A DNA stretch of 64,000 bases, taken from contig CALIZS010000024.1 in the NCBI GenBank assembly GCA_938028565.1, positions 1 through 64,000 of the forward strand. Reading direction: 5' to 3'. Source of the stretch: an uncultured Atopobium sp. (GTDB lineage: Bacteria; Actinomycetota; Coriobacteriia; Coriobacteriales; Atopobiaceae). Positions within the stretch are counted from its first letter, which is position 1; each line of letters opens with the position of its first letter. The notes beneath the pieces were generated by a model that saw nothing but the letters and a program-made list of their open reading frames with translations, was not told where the DNA came from and did not search any database. Positions 45,363 to 54,572 of this stretch are shown here, in pieces. The translations under genes were made by a program, and so were the position numbers.

Positions 45363-46529
45363 TTAGCAACCAAAAAGACGCACGCTATTCTTCTCAATCA
45401 TGCGCGGCTCAAGGATTATCTGGATTGACACGCTGTCATCCTGCGCTTCGATGCCGTTATTTTTGCCTGTCGCAGCTGCTTCCGTCGCGGCTGCTTGCGT
45501 CGCGGCTTCTTCCGTCGCAGCTTCTTGCGTCGCAGCTGATTGCGTCGTAGCTGCTTCCGCCGCAGCTCTCTGCACAACATCCGCTCCATGCTCACCCAGA
45601 CGACGAAACATAATCGAAAGCGCGGCATCCGAGAGCTCATCAACGTTTTGCTCAATCGAGGTCAGTGCTGGTTCAAACAGCGCATCTGAAATGCTGTTAT
45701 CATATCCGACAACAGAATAGTCGCGTGGAACATGCAGGCCGCGCTCATACAGGTAGCGCAGCAAGCCCAACGCAATATTGTCGGACGTCGCAACAACCGC
45801 GGTAGCGTTCACACGAATCAGCTGTTGAGCTGCAAGATACGCATCAGGAATGTAATAATCGCTGGTCAGCACAAGCGACTGATCCAGCTCCAGGCCCTTC
45901 TCGCCAAGTGCGCGAACGTAGCCGTTGAGGCGTGCGCAGCCGGTGTTGGAGGCGGTGTTGACCATGCACGCAATCCGGCGATGACCGTGATCTAACAGGT
46001 ATTTTGTGGCCAGATAGCCGCCAAGCTCATTGTTGAACGTGACTTTGTCGCAGTCGAGCGCGTCGATGGTTCTGTCCACCATGACGTACGGCACGGGCAG
46101 CTGCTCCAGGTCGGCGATGAGCTGCTTTGAGGCTTCTACCTCGTCGGACGTGATGATAAAGATGCCGTCGGCGCCGCGATTGACCAGCAGTCGCACAAGG
46201 TCCGCATCGTTTGACGTGCTGTTATCCGAGTTGGTGATGAACAGCGCGTACCCGCGGCGGCGGCACTTCATCTCCAGCATCTTTGCAAACGACGAGAAAA
46301 ACCGGCTCTCGATATTCGGCACAATCAGCCCCAGCGTCTGCGTATGCTGTGTGACCAGGCTTCTTGCAATCTGGTTGGGAATGTAGTGCTCGCGACGGGC
46401 AACGTCGAGGATGCGGCGGCGGTTCTCGTCGCTCACGCGCACCGGCCGGCCGTTCAGCACCAGCGAAACCGTGGCGGGCGACAGCCCCACCTCGCGCGCA
46501 ATCGTTTTTAGGGTGACTTTTTCCGCCAC
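45363..46529 (-). CDS. LacI-family transcriptional regulator with in-frame repeat insertion
   Basis: 388 residues from GTG 46529 (GCGAGG upstream); the open frame extends to 46691, but that part is Arg/Gly-rich and outside the family. Residues 5-50 are the LacI HTH (LKTIAREVGLSPATVSLVLN), followed by hinge and sugar-binding fold (LGLIVPNIESRFF, ADGIFIITSD, YDNSISDALFEPALTSI). Near residues 320-362, just before the final conserved strand (SIQIILEPRMI), there is an Ala/Thr/Glu-rich insertion built from a 15-bp tandem repeat (about 45475-45575) encoding AATQE/AATEE units. It probably controls the phosphoketolase gene. Confidence 0.9.
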   Translation of the reverse strand: MAEKVTLKTIAREVGLSPATVSLVLNGRPVRVSDENRRRILDVARREHYIPNQIARSLVTQHTQTLGLIVPNIESRFFSSFAKMLEMKCRRRGYALFITNSDNSTSNDADLVRLLVNRGADGIFIITSDEVEASKQLIADLEQLPVPYVMVDRTIDALDCDKVTFNNELGGYLATKYLLDHGHRRIACMVNTASNTGCARLNGYVRALGEKGLELDQSLVLTSDYYIPDAYLAAQQLIRVNATAVVATSDNIALGLLRYLYERGLHVPRDYSVVGYDNSISDALFEPALTSIEQNVDELSDAALSIMFRRLGEHGADVVQRAAAEAATTQSAATQEAATEEAATQAAATEAAATGKNNGIEAQDDSVSIQIILEPRMIEKNSVRLFGC

Positions 46530-46717
46530 GTTACCTCGCAACTTGCCCCGTTTATTGTTGTTGCTTAAGTATAATAGTCGAGAAACCCCTGCGGCTGGTC
46601 GTCCGCCAAAAGCCAGACGTTGTCTCCACACGACAACCGCACCTGGACTCCGAACCGCACGCAAGCTGCACCTACGCCCCGGCGCTCGCACGACAACCGC
46701 ATTCCGAGAGGACGCGC

Positions 46718-48082
46718 ATGAACATTACTCCACAGGAAATCGCCGAAACCCTCGCCATGGTCAGCGAGCAAAACCTTGACCTGCGCGCCATCACGATGGG
46801 CATCTCGCTCAATAGCTGCGCAGACGAGGACCTGGACCGCATGTGCCAGAAAGTCTACGACCGTATCACACGCCAGGCCGAGCACCTGGTGTCCGTGGCC
46901 GAGGACCTAGAGCGTGAGTACGGCATCCCTATTGCCAACAAGCGCGTCTCCGTCACGCCAATCGCGCAGATTGCAGCATGTACCTCGGCGCAAGACCTGA
47001 CCCCGCTTGCTCACACGCTTGACCGCGCGGCCGAGACACTGGGCATCGACTTTTTGGGTGGCTTCTCGGCACTGGTTCACAAGGGTCTTGGCGACGCTGA
47101 TCGCCGACTCATCGCATCCATCCCCGAGGCGCTGGCTACCACGTCGCGCGTCTGTTCCTCGGTAAACGTCGCGTCTACGCGCGCAGGCATCAACATGGAC
47201 GCCGTCCTGCTCATGGCCAAGACTGTGCTCGAAGCCGCTCGTCGCACCACCGATATCCAGTGCTACGGCGCCGCTAAGCTGGTCGTTTTTGCCAACATGG
47301 TGGAGGACTCCCCCTTCATGGCCGGCGCGGTCCACGGCAGCGGAGAGGCGGACGCCGTCATTAACGTGGGCGTTTCCGGTCCTGGCGTCATGGCTGCGGC
47401 CCTCGCCGAGCTCCCCGACTCCGCAAATCTCATGGACGTTGCCGAGAAAATCAAGCAGACGGCATTTAAGATTACCCGCGCCGGCGAGCTGATGAGCCGT
47501 GAGGCTTCAAGGCGCCTAGGTGTCGAGAAGGGCATCGTAGACCTTAGTCTTGCGCCTACCCCAGCAGCCGGCGATTCCGTCGCTAAGATTCTGGAGCTCA
47601 TCGGCGTCGGCGAATGCGGTGGTCCGGGAACTACCTGCGCACTTGCCCTGCTCAACGACGCTGTCAAGAAGGGCGGCGTCATGGCGTCGTCAAGCGTTGG
47701 CGGCCTGTCTGGCGCATTCATCCCGGTCTCCGAGGATGCGGGTATGATTCGCGCAGCTCAAGACGGTGCGCTTTCGCTCGAGAAACTCGAAGCAATGACC
47801 TCGGTGTGCTCCGTTGGTCTGGACATGATTGCTATTCCTGGCGATTCCTCCGTAGAAACTATCGCAGGTATCATCGCAGATGAAATGGCTATTGGTGTCA
47901 TCAATACCAAGACCACTGCGGTCCGCGTTATCCCAGCTATCGGCTACAACGAGGGAGACGTCCTGGAGTTCGGCGGTCTCTTTGGATCCGCGCCCATCAT
48001 GCCGGTCAACCAGTTTGCGGGTACGGTGCTTGCCCACCGAGGCGGTCGCTTCCCCGCTCCGCTTAATTCGCTTAAGAACTAG
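46718..48082 (+). CDS. DUF711 / UPF0210 family protein
   Basis: 454 residues of a conserved family with no settled function; structural relatives resemble the glycyl-radical/PFL barrel without a radical site. Visible family segments are LDLRAITMGISLNSCAD, GFSALVHKG, MDAVLLMAK, and GEADAVINVGVSGPGV. ATG 46718 is preceded by GAGAGG. The upstream 46620-46715 contains CACGACAACCGCA twice. A terminator carrying element D ends the gene. Confidence 0.88.
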   Translation: MNITPQEIAETLAMVSEQNLDLRAITMGISLNSCADEDLDRMCQKVYDRITRQAEHLVSVAEDLEREYGIPIANKRVSVTPIAQIAACTSAQDLTPLAHTLDRAAETLGIDFLGGFSALVHKGLGDADRRLIASIPEALATTSRVCSSVNVASTRAGINMDAVLLMAKTVLEAARRTTDIQCYGAAKLVVFANMVEDSPFMAGAVHGSGEADAVINVGVSGPGVMAAALAELPDSANLMDVAEKIKQTAFKITRAGELMSREASRRLGVEKGIVDLSLAPTPAAGDSVAKILELIGVGECGGPGTTCALALLNDAVKKGGVMASSSVGGLSGAFIPVSEDAGMIRAAQDGALSLEKLEAMTSVCSVGLDMIAIPGDSSVETIAGIIADEMAIGVINTKTTAVRVIPAIGYNEGDVLEFGGLFGSAPIMPVNQFAGTVLAHRGGRFPAPLNSLKN

Positions 48083-48083
48083 C

Positions 48084-48160
48084 AAAAGAGCCTCCACATG
48101 AACTGCCTCCTATTTCTTATGTCCAAGAAATGGGAGGCAGTTCAATCGGAGGCTCTTTTT
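48084..48160 (+). terminator. Terminator interrupted by element D
   Basis: AAAAGAGCCTCC (48084-48095) and GGAGGCTCTTTTT (48148-48160) are the two arms of an intrinsic terminator. Its loop holds the whole 46-bp element D copy 3 (48099-48144), with 3 bases left on each side. Confidence 0.88.
48099..48144. repeat. Element D, copy 3: 46-bp palindrome
   Basis: Begins TGAACTGCCTCCTATTTC and ends GGGAGGCAGTTCA, in the opposite orientation to copy 2. It is nested in a terminator loop, which suggests insertion. Confidence 0.88.
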
Positions 48161-48186
48161 AGTTGCAGGTTTTATGCGCTTGCGAC

Positions 48187-49329
48187 TCAATGCTCACCGT
48201 GCACGCCGTGCGCGTGGTGCTCGTGGTGCTCGTGACCCGCGTGCGCGTGGTGCTCGTGACCCGAGTGCTCGTGGTGCTCGCCGTGCGCGTGCTCGCCGTG
48301 CTCGTGGCCCTCATGCTCGCAATGGCCATGCTCGTGGTCGCAGTGTTCATGCACGCAATGACCGTGCTCGTGGTCGCAGTGCGAGTGATCGTGCTCGTCA
48401 GCCAAGTCCGACTGCTCGTGCCAGAACGCCGGCACAAACGCCTCACGAAGTCCATGGCGCAGCAGGTCGCGGCCGATAAACACGCACCTGGACTCTTCCT
48501 GAGGCTCATCGCCCGTAATGGCCCACGCACGCTCCACCAAGTCAAACTTGACCCACTGATTGCCGCATGGCAGCGTACCCTTTGCACGCGCAAGCTTTCC
48601 AAAAACGCCTGCCGACGCTGCGTCCAAAAGCCAAATCAAGTGTGTCGGACTTGGAAGCTCGGCATGAGTCAATGCCATAGTCTCCAGGTCAGGCCCCTCG
48701 TCCTTCTCGCTAGCTGGATCTTTAAGAACAGAACCGTCAAGCGCGCGAGTCAGCAGACCATTCCACCACTCGTCGGGAATATCAGCATACGAAGACTTGG
48801 CGATAACCTCTGCCTGCGGATTCATCTCAGCCGCAAGCTGCTTAATGGGCTCGGAGGCATCCTCGCTACCTGGAGCAAGCTTTGAAACCACCACGCTTGC
48901 GGCGGCGCTCAGCTGGTTATCAAAAATCTCTGGAAAATCGGTGCGCTGATTCTGCCACGAAACGGCGTCAACCACGGTAACCGGCGCCAGCAAACTAATG
49001 CGTTCCCAGGCTACCCGATTCACGTTATCAAGAATGCTCTGCAGCTTAGCCACGCCAGTTGGTTCAACAATTAAATACTCGGGGTCGATGGTGTTTGAAA
49101 TGGTCAGCACCGACGTTGCAAAATCTTGCTTACCCGAGCAACAAATGCAGTTCTCGGTAGACTCCCAAACCTTAAGGTCAGAGTCCTGTCTCAGGCGACG
49201 CGCATCGATATCTGCCTGGCCATATTCATTCTCGTAGATAGCAAAATCTCGCCCAGTCCGGCGCACGAGCTCCTGAATGAAGGTGGTTTTACCAGCTCCA
49301 AGAAAGCCTGATACAACAAGGATTTTCAT
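48187..49329 (-). CDS. COG0523 (CobW-like) GTPase with a long His-rich tail
   Basis: 380 residues. A G3E-family P-loop GTPase: Walker A GFLGAGKTT at 8-16, the metal-binding CICC at 61-64, and VEPTG near residue 90. Residues about 312-380 are almost entirely His, Glu, Asp, Gly and Cys (HDHSHCDHEHGHC and similar), more than 30 histidines. The family delivers or sequesters zinc or other transition metals. The gene upstream on the same strand encodes a zinc alcohol dehydrogenase, so a chaperone role for that enzyme is possible but unproven. A terminator separates the two. Confidence 0.92.
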   Translation of the reverse strand: MKILVVSGFLGAGKTTFIQELVRRTGRDFAIYENEYGQADIDARRLRQDSDLKVWESTENCICCSGKQDFATSVLTISNTIDPEYLIVEPTGVAKLQSILDNVNRVAWERISLLAPVTVVDAVSWQNQRTDFPEIFDNQLSAAASVVVSKLAPGSEDASEPIKQLAAEMNPQAEVIAKSSYADIPDEWWNGLLTRALDGSVLKDPASEKDEGPDLETMALTHAELPSPTHLIWLLDAASAGVFGKLARAKGTLPCGNQWVKFDLVERAWAITGDEPQEESRCVFIGRDLLRHGLREAFVPAFWHEQSDLADEHDHSHCDHEHGHCVHEHCDHEHGHCEHEGHEHGEHAHGEHHEHSGHEHHAHAGHEHHEHHAHGVHGEH

Positions 49330-49360
49330 GAATACAACCGCTTTCTAAACACAGTCAATG

Positions 49361-49397
49361 CAAAAAGCTGGCGAGAAAACCGAACTTCTCGCCAGCT
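49361..49397 (-). terminator. Terminator built from an inverted pair of TGGCGAGAA words
   Basis: AGCTGGCGAGAA (49366-49377) and TTCTCGCCAGCT (49386-49397) are perfect complements; on the minus strand a T run follows. It ends the alcohol dehydrogenase transcript, 35 bp after its stop. Confidence 0.92.
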
Positions 49398-49431
49398 CAA
49401 ACATACTAAATATCGAGACCTAGTTGATTAC

Positions 49432-50490
49432 CTAGTCGATAACAACAACTGGCTTGATGAGGTCGGATGGCTTATCACGCATGGTGAAGAGAGCCTCCTC
49501 GAGGTGATCCCAACCGTGATAGAGGTGAGTAACCTCTGGGTGAAGGTCCAGACGACCAGAAGTGACCAGGCTGGAGAGCTTCTCCATGCGCAGACGGCCG
49601 CCAGGCATGAGGCCGCCACGGATGTCCTTGTGGCCCATACCAACGCCCCACTCGACGCGAGGAATGTTGACGTAGTCGCCGAAGCCCAGGTAGTTGACGT
49701 TACCAATCTTTCCGCCAGGCTTGAGTGCCTTGACAGCATCCTCGAAGGTCTCGCAACCGCCGCCGTCGACGCAGACGCGGTCAACGCCCTTGCCGCCGGT
49801 GAGCTCCATGACCTGCTCCCAGATTGGGCCGTCCTTGTAGGAGATGAAGTCGGTTGCGCCGTAGCCCTTAGCTGCCTCAACGCAGACTGGACGGGTACCA
49901 ACAGCGATGATGCGAGAAGCACCGTGAAGTGCAGCACCAGCAACGGACATGAGGCCGACAGGTCCAATGCCGATGACCAGGACGGTATCGCCGAACTCAA
50001 CGCCAGCCAGCTCAACTGCGTGGAAGCCGGTTGGAACCATGTCGGAAAGGATGCAGGCGTCTGCTGGATCCATGCCCTCTGGCATGTGAGCGAGGTTACC
50101 GTCAGCATCGTTGACGTGGAAGAACTCGGAGAAGACGCCGTCCTTGAAGTTGGAGAACTTCCAGCCAGCAAGCATGCCACCGGAGTGCATAGAGTAGCCA
50201 GCCTGAGCCTCAAGGGAGTTCCAGTCTGGAGTAATTGCAGGAACGAGGACGCGATCGCCAGGCTTGAAGTCCTTGACAAGCTCGCCGACCTCAACAACCT
50301 CTGCGGAGCACTCATGACCAAGAATCATGTTGTGACGGTCGCCGATTGCGCCCTCCCACAGAGTGTGAATGTCAGAAGTACAAATTGCGACCGCAAGTGG
50401 CTTGCAGATTGCGTCCAGAGGACCACACTTTGGTGTCTCCTTCTCAATCCAGCCGGACTCGCCGATCTTGAGCATTGCATAACCCTTCAT
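49432..50490 (-). CDS. Zinc-dependent secondary alcohol dehydrogenase
   Basis: 352 residues, very like the NADP-dependent isopropanol dehydrogenases of Clostridium beijerinckii and Thermoanaerobacter. The catalytic zinc ligands C37 (ICTSD), H59 (GHE) and D150 (LSDMVPTG) fall at the same numbers as in those enzymes. The coenzyme loop VIGIGPVG is at 172-179; G198-T199-R200 and Y218 correspond to the NADP-phosphate-binding residues (S199 is T here), so NADPH preference is expected. The structural-zinc cysteines of other ADHs are absent, as in that subgroup. AGGAGG precedes ATG 50490. Confidence 0.94.
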   Translation of the reverse strand: MKGYAMLKIGESGWIEKETPKCGPLDAICKPLAVAICTSDIHTLWEGAIGDRHNMILGHECSAEVVEVGELVKDFKPGDRVLVPAITPDWNSLEAQAGYSMHSGGMLAGWKFSNFKDGVFSEFFHVNDADGNLAHMPEGMDPADACILSDMVPTGFHAVELAGVEFGDTVLVIGIGPVGLMSVAGAALHGASRIIAVGTRPVCVEAAKGYGATDFISYKDGPIWEQVMELTGGKGVDRVCVDGGGCETFEDAVKALKPGGKIGNVNYLGFGDYVNIPRVEWGVGMGHKDIRGGLMPGGRLRMEKLSSLVTSGRLDLHPEVTHLYHGWDHLEEALFTMRDKPSDLIKPVVVID

Positions 50491-50996
50491 AAAACCCTCC
50501 TAAAATCTGTGTTTCTGCAGTTGAAACACTACATACCTCGTGGAGGAGCACGCCCTTTGCGTGACACTGACGAGGCTTATAAACGTTTTTGCGAAAGCTC
50601 GCTGCTTTGTTGCAGCCACAATTGGGTCCTCTCTACAACAAAACGGCAAACACTCGCGAGATACATTTTCAAGTACTTTTTTATGTAAATCTAGAATGAA
50701 CCCGTGAAAGGTTGAGCAGCTTTTCATGAATTTTGGCCTGGCGAGAAATGCGGTTTGCAAATAACGGATATTTGTGCACGTAGACAATGTGAACGCTAAC
50801 ATACCTTTCACCAAACCTCCGACCGATGTGAAACAACGCTTGTCGGCGAGCGGTTACCGTTCACCGAATCAAAAGGGCAGATGTCCACTTTTCTGTTGTA
50901 TGCAGGTGTTTTGTAGTGCTACGAGGAGGTGCTTTGTTGTACTTCTGCTAGACGGGTTTCTCGCCATTTGTTCGGTTCGCGCCTGATTTGCTTCGC
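50491..50996. other. Intergenic stretch upstream of the alcohol dehydrogenase
   Basis: No gene supported. It holds the dehydrogenase promoter region (an AAACGTTTTTG-like partial palindrome near 50583) and two copies of the TGGCGAGAA word (50739, 50958). Confidence 0.5.
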
Positions 50997-51114
50997 GCCT
51001 GATTTCTTAAAAGAATCTGTAACTTTTGCCTAAAAGCATCAAAGATTCGGTGGATTTGCCTGATTTCATCAAAGAATCTGTATCCAAAATACAGATTCTT
51101 TGCACTTTTCAGGC
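50997..51114 (-). repeat. Element A, copy 5 (118 bp, reversed)
   Basis: Reversed copy: reads GCCTGATTTC at the left and TGCACTTTTCAGGC at the right. Exactly 118 bp. On the minus strand it follows element B copy 4, so the B-then-A order is kept. Confidence 0.92.
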
Positions 51115-51153
51115 AGAATTTAAAGCGCGTCCGAGTTCGCCCCCCTCTATGGA

Positions 51154-51273
51154 GCCTGATTTTCTCGCCATGTCTGAGTGATTTGCCGGAAAAATTCACC
51201 AAGTCTGAGCTATTTGCCGGTTTTTCTCGTCATGTCTGAGTAAATGTACTCAGACTTCATGCACTTTTCAGGC
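51154..51273 (-). repeat. Element B, copy 4 (120 bp, reversed)
   Basis: Reversed copy from GCCTGATTTTCTCGCCATGT to GCACTTTTCAGGC. Exactly 120 bp, 39 bp from element A copy 5. Confidence 0.92.
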
Positions 51274-51517
51274 TCGCAATTCCAAGCCTCACTGATAGAG
51301 CTCACGCATCACCGCAGAAACCATGTGTTATCTGCGCCAAGTCAAGCTAGATCCGCAAAACCGTATATACTCGAATGAAGCGTTATCTGGCGAGAAGCCC
51401 CGTGTGCTCGGAACCCTCGTGGATCCGCCGCTCGTCACGGACCCGCTGCTCGTCACGGATCCGACGCGCACCGCGAGCTCGGCACGCCATCAACCGCAAG
51501 ACCAGGAAGGAAGCCTA

Positions 51518-53755
51518 TTGGAAACATTCGAATTTGTGCTCATTGTTTTGACCTGTGTCGTAGCTTCCTCGGTTATAGACAAATTTGTCAACGTCTCCAT
51601 CCCGGTTATCCAGGTGATTATCGGCCTGTTAGTTGCGCTCATTTTGCCCAGTGTCCAAGAGATTCACCTAGAGTCCGAGCTCTTTATGTTGCTCTTCATT
51701 GCCCCACTCCTCTTCAACGAGACGAGAGAAACCAACATTCGTGCACTTCTCCTTAACCTGAACAGCATTTTGTCACTGGCAATTGCACTGGTAGTTGTTA
51801 GCGTGCTCTCGGTCGGTTACGCCCTTCATCTGATGGTCCCCTCAATCCCTCTGGCTGCGGCGTTTGCACTGGCCTCGGCGTTAGGACCAACTGATGCAGC
51901 CACGGTTACCGCACTCAAGTCCAACATCCACCTGACTCATCGTCAGCAGACGCTTCTCTCTGGAGAGTCTCTGATTAACGACGCATCTGGCGTTGTCGCG
52001 TTTCAGTTCTCTGTTGCAGCAGCTGTTACGGGAACGTTTTCCCTGATAGATGCAGCAGGATCCTTCACGGTGCTCTTTGTAGGCGGCGTGGCAATGGGAA
52101 TTGTCACTGGCTTTGCCTTCTCTGCCATCAACGCAATGCTTGGTAGGTTGGGTTACGAGGACACCGTAGCAAACGTCCTCTACGAAGTACTGACACCGTT
52201 TCTTGTCTATCTTCTTGCCGAAACCTTCCACGTTTCTGGCGTACTTGCTGTTGTAGCGGCAGGCTTGGTGATTGCGCTCCCTCGAGGGCAGAGCAATAAA
52301 ACACTGCTTGCAAGGCAAAAATTAGTCTCGGATTCTACCTGGAAAGTCATTAGCTTCCTCATCAACGGTACCATCTTTGTCTTCCTGGGGATCCAGCTCC
52401 CTCTTGCCGTGCTTCCAGGCACCAACGGAGGCCTTAATATCCTGCAGATTCTGGGAATTGTTGTCGCGATTACCCTGTTCATGCACGGTGTCCGCTTTAC
52501 GTGGCTCTACGTACTGGAAACTCACAAGCTCCACAAGGGCGGCCACCTCTGCACCGGTAAAGATGACGAAAGCGACTCCGAAGACACGAATGACGAGAAA
52601 ACTGACGAGCAGCCAAAACCCACGTGCACTCCAAAACCCATCTCCATCACATCGACCGAGCTCATCAAGAACGTGCTGGTCACCACCATTGCGGGAGCAA
52701 AAGGTGCAGTAACGTTGTCGATTATCCTCACCTTGCCACTCATGACCCAGTCCGGAGCAGCATTTCCACAAAGGGATCTGCTGATTACCATCGCCGCCGG
52801 CGTTATTCTCGCCACGTTACTCTTGGCAGACAATCTGCTACCGGTGCTGTCAAAGTCTCCGGAAGCAGACTCTGACCTGCCCGAACGCCTCCACAAGGGA
52901 GAGATTGCTGTTTTGGAAGCAACGCTTGCAGAGCTCAGGAGTTTGCTGCAGTCGGAAAACGCCAATGCAAAGTATTTACCTGCACTTCGTTTGAATATTG
53001 CGCGCTACACCAATCGCCTATTTGCGTCTCACTTTACGGCGCCTAACTCAAGCAAGCTGATAAAAGAGTTGGTACTTCACGGAACCGAGGTTCAGCAGGA
53101 GTGCCTTGAGCAACTGCACGAGCGCCACATCAAAACAAAAAATCCCATTCCGTGGGACCAAATTGTCGACGATATTACTTCAATCCGCAGGTCAGTAGGT
53201 TATTATGGACCCTTCGCAAACATTGCCTCAAAGACAAACCACCGCTCACGGATTGCCGTTGCCCTCCACGAGCTTAAACTAGCTGCTCAGCGCATCATCG
53301 ATGGCGGTATCAGACACCTAGAAGACGCAGATCAGTCCTACTACCAGGCTTGTTTGTATGCGCTTGAGATGGAATACGCTGAGCTCGACGACCTGGAGCG
53401 TATTGCTAACGGCGACGACGAGCAGATGGCTATTGTCGCGTCAAACCTGATGATTGACCATGAATCAGTAATTGAGTCTATTTGGAGTCGCATCAATATC
53501 AACAAGGAGCATGGTTCCAGCGATACTCAAGCCTCCTACCAGCTACCTTACAATCTGAGTTCACACAAGATATCGCCGCACTTTAGGCAGCAACTTGCGG
53601 ATGCTCGAAAGTACGCCGACGACGTGGCAGAAAACGCGCTGCGTATTGAGCTGGACCAGATTTCGCGCCTGCAGTTTGAGGGCGTCATTGACCGCGAGGT
53701 TGCCGCTCACCTGCGCGAAAACGTCTACTACCTGCAAATGACGTTTAGTGAGTAG
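51518..53755 (+). CDS. Na+/H+ antiporter, NhaP/CPA1 family
   Basis: 745 residues from TTG 51518 (AGGAAGGA upstream). The frame is open from 51323, but that stretch is a translation of short repeats (CTCGTCACGGA twice). About twelve membrane segments occupy the first 420 residues. CPA1 motifs are LLFIAPLLFNETRE, the ion-site LGPTDAATVTAL and LLSGESLINDASGVVAF. An acidic loop (DDESDSEDTNDEKTDE) lies near residue 355. The last 240 residues are a helical cytoplasmic domain. It exchanges internal sodium for protons and so helps pH and salt balance. It overlaps or abuts the next gene. Confidence 0.93.
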   Translation: METFEFVLIVLTCVVASSVIDKFVNVSIPVIQVIIGLLVALILPSVQEIHLESELFMLLFIAPLLFNETRETNIRALLLNLNSILSLAIALVVVSVLSVGYALHLMVPSIPLAAAFALASALGPTDAATVTALKSNIHLTHRQQTLLSGESLINDASGVVAFQFSVAAAVTGTFSLIDAAGSFTVLFVGGVAMGIVTGFAFSAINAMLGRLGYEDTVANVLYEVLTPFLVYLLAETFHVSGVLAVVAAGLVIALPRGQSNKTLLARQKLVSDSTWKVISFLINGTIFVFLGIQLPLAVLPGTNGGLNILQILGIVVAITLFMHGVRFTWLYVLETHKLHKGGHLCTGKDDESDSEDTNDEKTDEQPKPTCTPKPISITSTELIKNVLVTTIAGAKGAVTLSIILTLPLMTQSGAAFPQRDLLITIAAGVILATLLLADNLLPVLSKSPEADSDLPERLHKGEIAVLEATLAELRSLLQSENANAKYLPALRLNIARYTNRLFASHFTAPNSSKLIKELVLHGTEVQQECLEQLHERHIKTKNPIPWDQIVDDITSIRRSVGYYGPFANIASKTNHRSRIAVALHELKLAAQRIIDGGIRHLEDADQSYYQACLYALEMEYAELDDLERIANGDDEQMAIVASNLMIDHESVIESIWSRININKEHGSSDTQASYQLPYNLSSHKISPHFRQQLADARKYADDVAENALRIELDQISRLQFEGVIDREVAAHLRENVYYLQMTFSE

Positions 53756-53756
53756 C

Positions 53757-54533
53757 ATGAGCGCTATACCAGACACGCACCCCACCGCCAACACAGCTAC
53801 ACGCCCCACCAACCCCACGGCGAGAAAAACGATCATCTCCGGACTTTCTATTCACACACAGATGTCCTCTGTAGCTGGAGCGCCTGTTGTCTACCTCTTG
53901 GGAGACAGAGCCGACAACTCCCCCGTTCAGGTACCGGTAGGCGTTAGCCTGGTAAACGTTCGTGTTGACCTGTGGGAAGAGAATTTCTCGCCCTGGTGCG
54001 CTCCGCGCGTTTTTGCTAAGGGACCCAACTTTGGTGATGGCGCCCAGAAAACGTTCGATACCCTCATCAACCATGTCATCCCCCGGGCGGAGTCGGAGCT
54101 CGCCGAGTCACCGGCATATAGGGTGCTTGTGGGATACTCGCTCGCGGGCCTGTTCAGCCTCTGGGCCGGCGTGTCGCAGTCCGGCACACCGCAGCAGGTC
54201 GCACGCGGCTGCCAGCCCGACGACACCCCCACCCCAACCTTTCAGCGCATCGGAGCTGTCTCTGGATCGTTTTGGTTCTCAGGGCTTTTGGACTACGTAG
54301 ATCAGCAGCTCAACGGAGGAGCGGTCGGCCTCACACACGCCTATCTTTCTCTGGGTGACCGAGAAGCACGAACCCCCAATCCGCAAATAATGCACGTGCG
54401 AGAAAACGCAGAACTTCTCGCCAATAAGCTGGAAAGCGCGGGAATCACCTCAACGTTTGAACTCAACCGCGGAAACCACTTCCAAAACGTTGAGGGAAGA
54501 ATACAAAAAGCTCTGGACTGGCTGCTCAAATAG
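53757..54533 (+). CDS. Alpha/beta-hydrolase, esterase-like
   Basis: 258 residues. The nucleophile elbow GYSLAGLFSLWAG (serine near residue 122), VSGSFWFSG after it, and a histidine in NRGNHFQNVEG near the end give the Ser-His pair; the layout is that of the esterase D / IroE-like group. ATG 53757 lies one base after the antiporter stop; an in-frame GTG 53748 overlapping that gene is also possible. The substrate is unknown. Confidence 0.85.
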   Translation: MSAIPDTHPTANTATRPTNPTARKTIISGLSIHTQMSSVAGAPVVYLLGDRADNSPVQVPVGVSLVNVRVDLWEENFSPWCAPRVFAKGPNFGDGAQKTFDTLINHVIPRAESELAESPAYRVLVGYSLAGLFSLWAGVSQSGTPQQVARGCQPDDTPTPTFQRIGAVSGSFWFSGLLDYVDQQLNGGAVGLTHAYLSLGDREARTPNPQIMHVRENAELLANKLESAGITSTFELNRGNHFQNVEGRIQKALDWLLK

Positions 54534-54572
54534 GGTAAGATTCTTCAGAACGCACGTGTCCAGAGAGGTTTT

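Noticed and set aside
46530..46691. Upstream extension of the LacI regulator
   Set aside because: The 54 extra codons are Arg/Gly-rich repeats outside the family, and GTG 46529 has a suitable ribosome site directly before the HTH.
51323..51517. N-terminal extension of the Na+/H+ antiporter
   Set aside because: It reads through short tandem repeats; the ribosome site and the first membrane segment support TTG 51518.
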